Of a stretch of 64,000 bases of DNA, positions 33,471-41,933 are shown in pieces. A program made the position numbers and the translations under genes. This stretch comes from Chloroflexota bacterium. GTDB taxonomy: Bacteria > Chloroflexota > UBA11872. A model generated the notes under the pieces. It ran no database searches, had not been told where the DNA came from, and saw only the letters and a program-made list of their open reading frames with translations. The first letter of the stretch is position 1. Each line of letters starts with the position of its first letter. The stretch spans positions 79,162 to 143,161 of the forward strand of contig JAJDZD010000013.1 in assembly GCA_022824865.1 (NCBI GenBank). Direction: 5' to 3'.

Positions 33471-35570
33471 GTGGTCAGAAAACTGAGCAAGCGCGCGGTG
33501 ATCCTGGTTGTCGGTTTTGCGATGGCCATGGCAGCGATGGACTGCGGAGCCGAGGCGCCGCCTCCGACCGAACGGATCGTGACCGTACCAGTCGAAGTCG
33601 AAAAGGTCGTCGAGGTCGAGCGGGTCGTGACCGTGCCGGTCGAAGTCGAGAAGATCGTCGAAGTCGAGCGGGTCGTAGAAGTGACACCGGCAGCGACGGA
33701 GGCCCCCGCCGCGACGCCGGCGGCTCCCGCCGGGCCGGCCATCTACAAGATGGGGCTGTTCGAGGATCCTATCTCGCGCAATACCTGGAACTACCTGGGC
33801 GGTCCGGCCGGGTCGGTCTGGACCGGGTACGTAATCGGCGGCTACAGCACGTCGCTGTACGGCTACTCGCCGCAGCGGTTCGACTGGGTGCCGGCGGTGG
33901 CCGACGGGCTGCCGACGCCGCTTGCCAAGGAGACGGTTGACGGAACCGAGTTCTGGACGACCGAGGTCGCGATCAAGCAGGGCGTGGAGTGGAGCGACGG
34001 TGAGCCGCTGACGGCCGACGACTTCGTGTTCACCGTGAGCACCGTGCGGGAGCTGAATCTTGGTTCCAATTGGGCATCGCTGGTGCATCCGGCCTTTGTG
34101 GACCGAGCGGAGGCGCTGGACGACCATCGACTGAAGATCTACTTCAAGTCGACCGACGCCGACGGAAACGCGCAGACGCCGGGACTGAGTATCTGGCAGT
34201 TCGGGCTGGCCTTCATGCCGATTCTGCCGGAGCACTACTGGGCGCCGGTGGTCGAGGAGGCCAGGAAGGCCGGCGAGGTTCCGCAGCAGATCGAAGCGCT
34301 GTTTGCGCACGTGCCGGACGGCGAACCCACCGCGGGGGGCCTGGAGTACAGCCAGTGGGAGCCGGGCGCTTTCTTCGAGAACACGGCCGTGCCGGACTAC
34401 TACAGCATGGGCACGATGATTAACGAGTACGCCAACGGCGCTTACGAGGCGATCAACGAGCGCATGGGCTACACGGAGGTCTACTACGGAGACCCCACGG
34501 GCGACAAAGTGCTGGAGCTTGAAGTCGGCCCGCACTTCGAGTCGGAGATCTTCAGCATCTACGGCAACCAGGACTCGGCGATCCTGGCCCTGACGAAGGG
34601 CGACATCGACTTCCTGTTCAACCCGCTGGGCCTGGAGAAGGGGTTCCTGGACCGGGTGCGGCAGACGGCGGACCTGGAGGTCGTGGAGAACCTGGACAAC
34701 GGGGTGTTCTACCTGGGGTTCAACACCCGCAAGCCGCCGATGGACAACAAGGCGTTCCGGCAGGCCGTGGCGACGGTGATCGACAAGGAATTCGTGACCC
34801 GGACCATCCTGCAGGACACGGCGATTCCCATGTACGCCATGGTCCCGGAGGGGAACGCGTTCTGGTACAACGACGAGACGGCCAAGATCGGCCAGGGCCT
34901 GGGCCGGGGCGAACGGATCGCGGCGGCCGTTGAGCTGCTGAAGGGGGCAGGGTTCACCTACGAGAAGGAGCCCGAGGTCAGCGAGGACGGCGCGTTTGTG
35001 GTCAACGGCGGTGAGGGCCTGCGGATGCCCGACGGCAGCGAAGTGCCCGAGCTTGAACTGATCGCGCCCAGCGCCGGCTACGACCCGCTGCGGTCGACCT
35101 TCGCCATCTGGATCGAACGCTGGCTGAACGACCTGGGCATTCCCACCAAGGCGCGGCTGCTCGGGTTCAACCTGATCGTGGAGAAGCTGTTCAGCGAGAC
35201 GGTGGACAAGGACCTGGACATGTGGATCCTGGGCTGGGGCTTCACGATCTTCCCCAACTACCTGGAGAACATATTCCACAGCCGTCACGCGCCCGAAAAC
35301 GAGGACGGCGGCGTGAACTGGGGCGGCTATGCAAACCCCGAGTTCGACGACCTGGCCTTCGGCTTGCTATCGGAGACGACCATCGAGGGCGCGCGTGAGA
35401 AGGCCTACCAGATGCAGGCGCTGCTGGCGGACGATCTGCCGTACGTGACGCTGTTCACCACGCCGAAGATTGACGTCTTCCGGCCTGTGAAGGTCGAATT
35501 TCCGTATACCTCGGTGCTGGGAGGAATGGCGCAGGCCCAGGGTCTGCAACACGTAGTGCTGATCAAGTAG
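33471..35570 (+). CDS. Peptide/opine-type ABC transporter substrate-binding lipoprotein (SBP family 5)
   Basis: The signal sequence KLSKRAVILVVGFAMAMAAMDCG has a lipobox-like end. Next comes a low-complexity linker with repeated VPVEVEKVVEVER units (about residues 35-65), then the family-5 solute-binding domain (for example SDGEPLTADDFVFTV, AFRQAVATVID and GWGFTIFPNYLENIFHS). It captures oligopeptides or similar solutes outside the cell for the DppBCDF-type transporter encoded downstream. GGCGGAG at 33457-33462 precedes GTG 33471 by eight bases, so I shortened the ORF. A strong stem-loop follows the gene. Confidence 0.88.
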   Translation: MVRKLSKRAVILVVGFAMAMAAMDCGAEAPPPTERIVTVPVEVEKVVEVERVVTVPVEVEKIVEVERVVEVTPAATEAPAATPAAPAGPAIYKMGLFEDPISRNTWNYLGGPAGSVWTGYVIGGYSTSLYGYSPQRFDWVPAVADGLPTPLAKETVDGTEFWTTEVAIKQGVEWSDGEPLTADDFVFTVSTVRELNLGSNWASLVHPAFVDRAEALDDHRLKIYFKSTDADGNAQTPGLSIWQFGLAFMPILPEHYWAPVVEEARKAGEVPQQIEALFAHVPDGEPTAGGLEYSQWEPGAFFENTAVPDYYSMGTMINEYANGAYEAINERMGYTEVYYGDPTGDKVLELEVGPHFESEIFSIYGNQDSAILALTKGDIDFLFNPLGLEKGFLDRVRQTADLEVVENLDNGVFYLGFNTRKPPMDNKAFRQAVATVIDKEFVTRTILQDTAIPMYAMVPEGNAFWYNDETAKIGQGLGRGERIAAAVELLKGAGFTYEKEPEVSEDGAFVVNGGEGLRMPDGSEVPELELIAPSAGYDPLRSTFAIWIERWLNDLGIPTKARLLGFNLIVEKLFSETVDKDLDMWILGWGFTIFPNYLENIFHSRHAPENEDGGVNWGGYANPEFDDLAFGLLSETTIEGAREKAYQMQALLADDLPYVTLFTTPKIDVFRPVKVEFPYTSVLGGMAQAQGLQHVVLIK

Positions 35571-35585
35571 GACCAAGCCGTACTT

Positions 35586-35618
35586 CACCGCCGGGTCTGA
35601 ACCGACGACCCGGCGGTG
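35586..35618 (+). promoter_or_regulatory. Intercistronic stem-loop after the binding-protein gene
   Basis: CACCGCCGGGTC pairs perfectly with GACCCGGCGGTG across a nine-base loop. No T-run follows, so full termination is unlikely. Such structures after binding-protein genes often stabilise the upstream message or reduce read-through, giving more binding protein than permease. Confidence 0.7.
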
Positions 35619-35649
35619 AGTGCGCAATAGGAGTTCGCAGGTAACAGGG

Positions 35650-36798
35650 ATGGCTGCTTACATCGTCAAGCGCGTTCTGCAGATTGTGCTGACGCTGTTC
35701 GTGTTCCTGACGATCGTTTTTTTCCTGGTGAACGCGCAGCCGGGCGACATCAGCCGCCTGTATGCCCTGGACCCGAACCTGCCGCCGGAGACGCGGGCAC
35801 AGATGCAGGAGCTATTCGGGGTCAACGAGCCGCTGTGGAAGCAGTACCTGGTGCATCTGAAGAACACGGTGACCGGGGACCTGGGCGTCTCGTTCAGCCT
35901 GTATCCGCGGACCGTCGCCGACGTAATCAAGGAGCGACTGCCGCGGACGCTGGTGCTGTTCCTGACGGCGACCGTGGTGTCGTTTTATCTCGGCTTCGGG
36001 CTGGGCAAGATCATCGCGTGGCGGCGGGGCGGATGGGTGGAGTACACCTCGACGCTGGGCGGGGTGACGCTCTACACGGTGTTCACGCCCTGGTTCGGCC
36101 TGATGATGATCTGGCTGTTCGCCTTCAAGGCCGGCTGGTTCCCGATCGGGAAGTTCCTGGACCCGGTGGTGTGGCAGGACGCGCCCTCGGACGCGAACTC
36201 GATCTTCAACCTGATGCTGGCGACGGCGGTGATCCTGTCGGTGATTGTGTTCGGCGTCTTTCTCGTCACGAGCAAGCGGCGGCTCGGGATGGCGCGGGTC
36301 CTGCAAGTCGGGAGCATTGCCGTGTCGGTGCTGATCGTGGTGGGCGTGTGGCTTTCGTCGGGCGTGGGCTACCTGGCCTGGGACATCGTGAAGCACATGG
36401 TTTTGCCGATTGCCACGCTGACGCTGATCAGCTTTGCCGGAACGATGCTGCTGACCCGCAACAGCATGCTGGAGGTAATCCGCGAGGACTACGTGCTGGC
36501 GGCGCGCGCCAAGGGGTTGCCGGAGAAGGCCGTGCGGGACCGGCACGTGGCGCGGAACGCGCTGCTGCCGGTGGTGACGAGCTTCGTATTCAGCCTGGCC
36601 TTCGCCATTGACGGCGGGGTGATTATCGAGTCGATCTTCTCGTGGCCCGGCATGGGGCAGACGCTGGTGGCGGCGACGGTGAGCGAAGACCTGCCGCTGG
36701 CGGTTGGGACCTTTGTGTTCGTGGGGCTGTTCGTGCTGCTGGCGCACCTGGCGGCGGACATCCTGTACGCCTACCTGGATCCGCGGGTTCGGTACTGA
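35650..36798 (+). CDS. dppB: ABC transporter permease, DppB/OppB type
   Basis: The 382-residue membrane protein begins MAAYIVKRVLQIVLTLFVFLTIVFFL, has the DppB periplasmic segment (LPPETRAQMQELFGVNEPLWKQYLVHL) and the EAA loop DYVLAARAKGLPEKAVRDRHVARNALLPVV that contacts the ATPase. About seven hydrophobic segments are visible. ATG 35650 is used. The stop overlaps the next permease start by one base (TGATG), so the genes are coupled. Confidence 0.9.
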   Translation: MAAYIVKRVLQIVLTLFVFLTIVFFLVNAQPGDISRLYALDPNLPPETRAQMQELFGVNEPLWKQYLVHLKNTVTGDLGVSFSLYPRTVADVIKERLPRTLVLFLTATVVSFYLGFGLGKIIAWRRGGWVEYTSTLGGVTLYTVFTPWFGLMMIWLFAFKAGWFPIGKFLDPVVWQDAPSDANSIFNLMLATAVILSVIVFGVFLVTSKRRLGMARVLQVGSIAVSVLIVVGVWLSSGVGYLAWDIVKHMVLPIATLTLISFAGTMLLTRNSMLEVIREDYVLAARAKGLPEKAVRDRHVARNALLPVVTSFVFSLAFAIDGGVIIESIFSWPGMGQTLVAATVSEDLPLAVGTFVFVGLFVLLAHLAADILYAYLDPRVRY

Positions 36799-37748
36799 TG
36801 GTTGTGGAGTCCGCACCCGTTTCCGATGCGCGCTCGCTATGGCGGGTGCGGCTGGGACTGGCGGCGCGCAGCCTGAAGCAGAACTGGTCGCTGTTCCTGG
36901 GGACGCGGATCGGGATCCTGGGACTGGTGATCATCTGCTTCTACATGCTGCTGGCGCTGGCGCATCCGATCCTGATGAACACGGTGTGGGACGAACGGAT
37001 CTACGACCCAGTGATCGGCTTTGCGTTTGACGAAACCGAGCAGCCGGCGCCGCCCAGCCTGAGCCACCCGCTGGGCACCGACCCGCTGGGCCGGGACATC
37101 CTGAGCCAGCTGATGTTCAGCGCGCGATCCGAGTTCCTGCTGGGGCTGCTGGCGGCGGTGGTGACGGTGTGCATTGGAACGATGGTGGGGGCTACGGCGG
37201 CGTACTTTGGCGGACTGGTCGACATGCTGCTGATGCGGCTAGCGGACATCATGATCATGATGCCGGGAATCAGCATCCTGATTGTGCTTAGCGCGCTGAT
37301 GGAGGTGGGGCACCTGGAACTGGCGCTGCTGATCGGGATCCTGTCAGGATTCGGCGGGACGGGCGTGGTGTTGAAGTCGCAGGCGTTATCGGTCGTGGTC
37401 AAGCCGTATATCGAGGCGGCGCGGACCTCGGGGGGCGGAACCCTGCACATCATCCTGGTGCACGTGGTGCCGAACCTGTTGCCGCTGTCGTTCCTCTACA
37501 TGATGTTCACCGTGACCAGCGCGATCTTTTCGGAGGCCGTCTTGAGCTTCCTGGGACTGCTGGACGTACGGATGAGCTGGGGGCTGATGATCCACACGAC
37601 CGAGTCGGCCGGCTACCTGCTGCAGGTGGGCGAGTACTGGTGGCTGATCTTCCCGGCCAGCCTGTCGATCACGCTGTTGTGCTCGTCGTTTTACCTGCTG
37701 GGGCGTTCGCTGGACGAGGTTGTGAATCCGAGGCTGCGGCGCACATGA
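36798..37748 (+). CDS. dppC: ABC transporter permease, DppC/OppC type
   Basis: It has an N-terminal cytosolic helix and first membrane segment (NWSLFLGTRIGILGLVIICFY), the HPLGTDPLGRDILSQL motif typical of DppC, and the EAA loop PYIEAARTSGGGTLHIILVHVVPNLLP. The length is 316 residues. It starts at ATG 36798 within the dppB stop and overlaps the molybdoenzyme gene by four bases (ATGA at 37745). Confidence 0.9.
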   Translation: MVVESAPVSDARSLWRVRLGLAARSLKQNWSLFLGTRIGILGLVIICFYMLLALAHPILMNTVWDERIYDPVIGFAFDETEQPAPPSLSHPLGTDPLGRDILSQLMFSARSEFLLGLLAAVVTVCIGTMVGATAAYFGGLVDMLLMRLADIMIMMPGISILIVLSALMEVGHLELALLIGILSGFGGTGVVLKSQALSVVVKPYIEAARTSGGGTLHIILVHVVPNLLPLSFLYMMFTVTSAIFSEAVLSFLGLLDVRMSWGLMIHTTESAGYLLQVGEYWWLIFPASLSITLLCSSFYLLGRSLDEVVNPRLRRT

Positions 37749-38995
37749 ACCGGTCTCCCCAGGTCGCGCGGCTCTGGGGCCTGGCGCGGCAGCACGGGAT
37801 GGACCGGCGGCGATTCTTTCAGGCGCTGACGGCTGGCGGGGCGGCGGCGGTGCTGGCGGCGTGCGTGGAGCCGCGCGATGCCGAGCAGGCTGCGGCGACC
37901 GACAGCGCGGCAAGAGCGGCATCGCCCGCGCCGGGGCCGGCCTGGTTCAAGGACACGTCGCCGTTCATCGTGCACGACGACGGGAAGAGCCTGGAAGCGC
38001 GGCTGGAGAACATGCAGGGGTTGATTACGCCGGTGCGGTACTTCTTCGTGCGCAACAACTCGGTGAGCCTGGACGTGGACGTGGAGAGTTGGCGGCTGTC
38101 AATTGAGGGCGACGCGGTTACCAGTCCGATCCAGTTGAAGTACGACGACATCCGCCAGATGCCGAGCCGCACGCTCGTTTCCTACCTGGAGTGCGCGGGG
38201 AACCACCGGGCGATGTTCGACCTGGTGAGGGGTCAGAAGGCCAAGGGGACGCAGTGGAGAACGGGCGGCGTTGGGAACGGGGAGTGGACCGGGGTCCCGC
38301 TGGGTGAGTTGCTGCGGCTGGCCGGAGTTACCGATGATGCCGCAAACGTGTTGCTGATCGGACTGGATACGGAGTCGCCAGAGGAAGGCTTCCGGCGCGT
38401 GGTGTCCGCCGAAAAGGCCCTGCACCCGGACACGTTGCTGGCCTACGGGATGAACGGAGAAGCGCTGCCACGGGATCATGGGTTTCCGCTGCGGGCGCTG
38501 ATTCCCGGCTGGGTGGGCAGCACGAACGTGAAATGGCTGGGGCGGATCGTGGTGTCGAAGAGCCCGATCTGGACGCGGAATAACACGACCTCGTACGTGC
38601 TGATCGGGGACTCGTACCGGCCGGAGGGCGAGGCCTCGGGGAAGGTGACGACGACGCAGGTGATCAAGAGCGCGCTGGCGCTGCCCTGGCCGGCCGAGTT
38701 GGAGGCCGAGACGCGACGAATCCACGGGTTTGCGCACTCGCCGGACGGGCCTATCGATCGGGTGGAGTGGAGCGTGGACTCGGGACGGACCTGGAAGCCG
38801 GTGGAGGCTCTAACGCCGCAGGTGCAGTACTCGTGGGCGCGGTTCGAGTTTGGGTGGGATCCGCGGCCGGGCGAGTACACGATCATGACGCGGGCCACGG
38901 ACGCGGTAGGGAATACGCAGCCGGAGGAGATTCCATTCAACGAGAAGGGGTACCTGTTCAACCAGCCGCTGCCGCATCCGGTGCGGGTGACCTGA
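37745..38995 (+). CDS. Tat-exported molybdopterin-dependent oxidoreductase (sulfite-oxidase/YedY-like family)
   Basis: The N-terminus has a twin-arginine signal (MDRRRFFQALTAGGAAAVLAAC), the last residues also fitting a lipobox. The Oxidored_molyb domain follows, with the molybdenum-ligand cysteine in YLECAGNHRAMF, GVPLGELLRLAGV and LPRDHGFPLRALIPGWVGSTNVKWLGRI. The C-terminus (IDRVEWSVDSGRTWK ... DAVGNTQPE) is the Mo-co dimerisation Ig-like domain. Such enzymes oxidise sulfite or reduce oxidised sulfur compounds outside the membrane. It is embedded, with overlap, in the peptide-transporter operon. The residue after Gly-Asn is His, not the common Arg. Confidence 0.85.
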   Translation: MNRSPQVARLWGLARQHGMDRRRFFQALTAGGAAAVLAACVEPRDAEQAAATDSAARAASPAPGPAWFKDTSPFIVHDDGKSLEARLENMQGLITPVRYFFVRNNSVSLDVDVESWRLSIEGDAVTSPIQLKYDDIRQMPSRTLVSYLECAGNHRAMFDLVRGQKAKGTQWRTGGVGNGEWTGVPLGELLRLAGVTDDAANVLLIGLDTESPEEGFRRVVSAEKALHPDTLLAYGMNGEALPRDHGFPLRALIPGWVGSTNVKWLGRIVVSKSPIWTRNNTTSYVLIGDSYRPEGEASGKVTTTQVIKSALALPWPAELEAETRRIHGFAHSPDGPIDRVEWSVDSGRTWKPVEALTPQVQYSWARFEFGWDPRPGEYTIMTRATDAVGNTQPEEIPFNEKGYLFNQPLPHPVRVT

Positions 38996-39023
38996 CATAG
39001 GCGAGCGGAGCGCCATAGGACAC

Positions 39024-40004
39024 ATGAGCAACCAGTCGACCTCAGCGCCCGTCCTTCGCGTCGAAGACCTGGGGATGTATTACGGGACGCGGTCGGGTGA
39101 CGTGAAGGCGGTGGACGGCGTTTCGTTTGCGGTGGGGCGCGGGGAGTCGGTTGGGCTGGTGGGGGAGTCGGGCTGTGGGAAGTCGTCCATTGCGATGACG
39201 CTGCTGAAGCTGCTGCCGGAGAACGGGCGGATCGTTGGTGGAAAGATTCTGCTGGACGGGACGGACCTGGCGCCGCTGTCGGAAGACCAGATGCGGACGC
39301 ATCGCTGGAACCGGATCGCGATGGTGTTCCAGGCGGCGATGAACTCGTTCAACCCGGTCTATACGGTCGGGGACCAGATCATCGAGGCGCTGGAGGTGCA
39401 CATCGAGACGAGTCCGGACGTGTCGATGGAGCGGGTGCGGGAGCTGTTTGAGCTGGTGAGCCTGGACCCGGGCTTCATTGGGCGCTATCCGCACGAGTAC
39501 AGCGGGGGGATGAAACAGCGGGCGGGCATCGCGATGGCGCTGGCCTGCGAGCCGGATCTGCTGATCGCGGACGAGCCGACGACGGCGCTGGACGTGATCG
39601 TGCAGGACCGCATCCTAAAGGAACTGCGGGACGTGCAGCAGGCGCTGAACATGAGCCTGATCTACATCTCGCACGACATGGCGGTGATCGCCGAGGTGAG
39701 CCACACGGTGGGGGTGATGTACGCGGGGCGGATCGTGGAGTGGGGCGAGACGGTGGATATCTTCCGGAACCCGATGCACCCGTATACGCAGACGCTGATG
39801 TCGGCGTTTCCCAGCGTGACCGGGCCGAAGCACGAACTGGCGATGCTGGGCGGCGAGCCGCCGAATCTGCTGAACCCGCCGTCGGGTTGCCGGTTCCATC
39901 CGCGGTGTCCGTACGCGACAGACGTTTGCAAGTCCGCAGAGCCGCCGAGGGTCGAGGGGTCGGATACGCACTGGGCGGCGTGCTGGCACCCGTTGGAGGC
40001 GTAG
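39024..40004 (+). CDS. dppD: Oligopeptide ABC transporter ATPase, DppD/OppD type
   Basis: Walker A is GESGCGKSS, the signature YSGGMKQR, Walker B LLIADEPTTALD, and the switch His in YISHDMAVIA. The C-terminal oligopeptide extension carries CRFHPRCPYATDVC. This is one of two cytosolic ATPases that would power the permease pair. The start is ATG 39024. It follows the molybdoenzyme by 28 bases and precedes the second ATPase by five bases. Confidence 0.92.
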   Translation: MSNQSTSAPVLRVEDLGMYYGTRSGDVKAVDGVSFAVGRGESVGLVGESGCGKSSIAMTLLKLLPENGRIVGGKILLDGTDLAPLSEDQMRTHRWNRIAMVFQAAMNSFNPVYTVGDQIIEALEVHIETSPDVSMERVRELFELVSLDPGFIGRYPHEYSGGMKQRAGIAMALACEPDLLIADEPTTALDVIVQDRILKELRDVQQALNMSLIYISHDMAVIAEVSHTVGVMYAGRIVEWGETVDIFRNPMHPYTQTLMSAFPSVTGPKHELAMLGGEPPNLLNPPSGCRFHPRCPYATDVCKSAEPPRVEGSDTHWAACWHPLEA

Positions 40005-40009
40005 GCGGC

Positions 40010-41032
40010 ATGGCTGTAGCGGACACGGGTGTTACAGAAGTCGGAACCAGGCCGCTGATCAAGGTGGAGGGGCTGGAGAAGCGGTTTCCGGTGGCCTCGC
40101 ACTGGTTCCGGCGCAGTCATAGCTCGGTGCACGCGGTGGATGGGATCTCGTTCGAGCTGGCGCGCGGGGAGAGCTTTGGCCTGGTGGGCGAGTCGGGCTG
40201 CGGCAAGACGACGACGGGTCGGCTGCTGGTGCGGCTGGCCGAGCCGACGGGCGGGCACGTGCTGTTCGACGACGGCGAGGGCGCCGCCACCGACATCACG
40301 ACGCTGCGCGGCGAGGAGCTGAAGTCCTTTCGGCGCAAGGCGCAAATGATCTTCCAGGATCCGTACGAGTCGCTGAACCCGCGGCGGACGATCTTCGACA
40401 CGGTGGCCGAGCCGCTGAAGGTCCAGGACGCCTGCCCGCCGCTGGAGCGGCTGGATCGGGTGTCGCGCATGCTGGAAATGGTGGGGCTGTCGCCGCCCGC
40501 GACCTACCTGTTCCGGTACCCGCACGAGCTGTCGGGCGGGCAACGGCAGCGGGTGGCGATCGCGCGGGCGCTGATTATCGAGCCGATCTTCGTGGTGGCC
40601 GACGAGCCGACCTCGATGCTGGACGTCTCGATCCGAACCGGCGTGATGAACCTGATGGAGAGCCTGGCGGAGCGCCTCGGCATCAGCTACCTCTATATCA
40701 CCCACGACCTGGCCGTGGCCCGCTACATGTGCTCCCGCATCGCCGTGATGTACCTCGGCAAGATCGTCGAAATGGGCGACACCGAGGCCGTCCTCCAACA
40801 CCCCAAGCACCCCTACACCCAGGCCCTCCTCTCAGCCGTCCCAATCCCTGACCCCACCGCCACCCGCGCCCCCGTCCAAATCACCGGCGGCGTCGCCACC
40901 CCCCTCGACCCACCACCCCGCTGCCGCTTCTACAGCCGCTGCCCGATTGCGGATGACTTCTGTCGCGACAACCCGCATCCGCCGCTGGAGACAAAGGGGG
41001 ATGGGCAGCGGGTGGCCTGTTACAACGCGTAA
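40010..41032 (+). CDS. dppF: Oligopeptide ABC transporter ATPase, DppF/OppF type
   Basis: Walker [10 protein letters not shown], a Q-loop region [16 protein letters not shown], signature [15 protein letters not shown], Walker [14 protein letters not shown]-loop [11 protein letters not shown], and the C-terminal [14 protein letters not shown]. Start at ATG 40010, as the ORF-track start lies inside dppD. Between roughly 40670 and 40950 the codon pattern changes abruptly from GCG/CTG/GTG-rich to GCC/CTC/CCC/ACC-rich and then back, while the protein stays intact. This suggests a recombined patch. Confidence 0.9.
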   Translation: MAVADTGVTEVGTRPLIKVEGLEKRFPVASHWFRRSHSSVHAVDGISFELARGESFGLVGESGCGKTTTGRLLVRLAEPTGGHVLFDDGEGAATDITTLRGEELKSFRRKAQMIFQDPYESLNPRRTIFDTVAEPLKVQDACPPLERLDRVSRMLEMVGLSPPATYLFRYPHELSGGQRQRVAIARALIIEPIFVVADEPTSMLDVSIRTGVMNLMESLAERLGISYLYITHDLAVARYMCSRIAVMYLGKIVEMGDTEAVLQHPKHPYTQALLSAVPIPDPTATRAPVQITGGVATPLDPPPRCRFYSRCPIADDFCRDNPHPPLETKGDGQRVACYNA

Positions 41033-41171
41033 CAACAAATCTCAGTTTTACAATACCGCCCTGCATCTTTGGCCACTTCCTACATGAATAACCGTTTCTA
41101 AACGTTCGCTAGAATCAACATTACTCCACAATTTCATACTGCCACTACATCCGACATATCCGCGCGCCAAG

Positions 41172-41933
41172 TCAGCCGTCAAAACGATCCTGATACATTG
41201 CACACACTCGTTTATGCAGGTTCTCCATCTCGTGATGACCATCGCCTGCCTCTAGCGAACCGATATCGACTCTTGAGCAAACCCGAACGTCCATCCAAGA
41301 CATATAGTACGCATGTATTAGTACCTCGCGAATCTGTTCGTCTGGGTCGAAATGCTCACGAGTATTAGGATCGGCACTGTTGCGTAGAAACTCTTGATAG
41401 TGCTGCTCAATAATACTTACCTGACACGATTGGATCTCATCAACCGCGCGAAGGATCTTTCTGACCTGCTCTTCAAATGTGGTTGCGTGCCTGAAGTGAA
41501 CGTTGCCGTTTGCGTGTGCTATGCCATTACGATCTCGCACAAGCCTAGCGTATACTCCGATCTTTTCGTCGCCGCAGCCAATCAACCGTAGAATACGAAA
41601 GACGCTGGACTCGTTGACTTTGCTGAATGCGAACGGTGACCTGCCACGAAGTAACTGTCGCTCATCACCCTTCGAAAAACCAATAGTTGCATTGTTGAAT
41701 TCCGTTGGCAGGGAGTACCTGATCTGCCAAATCTTGAAGTAAACAAACACCATCATAACCATATGGTACGCCAGATACGCGAATTGGTACTTTAGGCTCT
41801 CGAGATTCGCCCAGAACGTATCCCAAAGAAAAGAGACGTACTCCCCCTCATCCGGGTTCATGAATGAGATCGGTAGAAACTCGCCGAGCGCAGCCGCCTC
41901 CTCTGCTAGCTCGTCCACATACAGACGGCTCAT
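41172..41933 (-). CDS. HEPN-domain protein coupled to the type I R-M system, putative RNase
   Basis: The key motif is RDRNGIAHANGNV, with Arg135, Asn136 and His140 in the RNxxxH arrangement of HEPN ribonucleases, in an all-helical context. An aromatic hydrophobic stretch (YHMVMMVFVYFKIWQIRY) lies before it. HEPN proteins are metal-independent RNases in toxin-antitoxin, abortive-infection and R-M associated systems. The start is ATG 41933, overlapping the HsdMS stop as ATGA, so it is translationally coupled. Low GC like the adjacent part of that gene. An accessory effector role is inference. Confidence 0.7.
   Translation of the reverse strand: MSRLYVDELAEEAAALGEFLPISFMNPDEGEYVSFLWDTFWANLESLKYQFAYLAYHMVMMVFVYFKIWQIRYSLPTEFNNATIGFSKGDERQLLRGRSPFAFSKVNESSVFRILRLIGCGDEKIGVYARLVRDRNGIAHANGNVHFRHATTFEEQVRKILRAVDEIQSCQVSIIEQHYQEFLRNSADPNTREHFDPDEQIREVLIHAYYMSWMDVRVCSRVDIGSLEAGDGHHEMENLHKRVCAMYQDRFDG

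Noticed and set aside
33393-35288. 631-residue minus-strand ORF
   Set aside because: It lies opposite the solute-binding protein gene and has Arg/His-rich shadow composition without family motifs.
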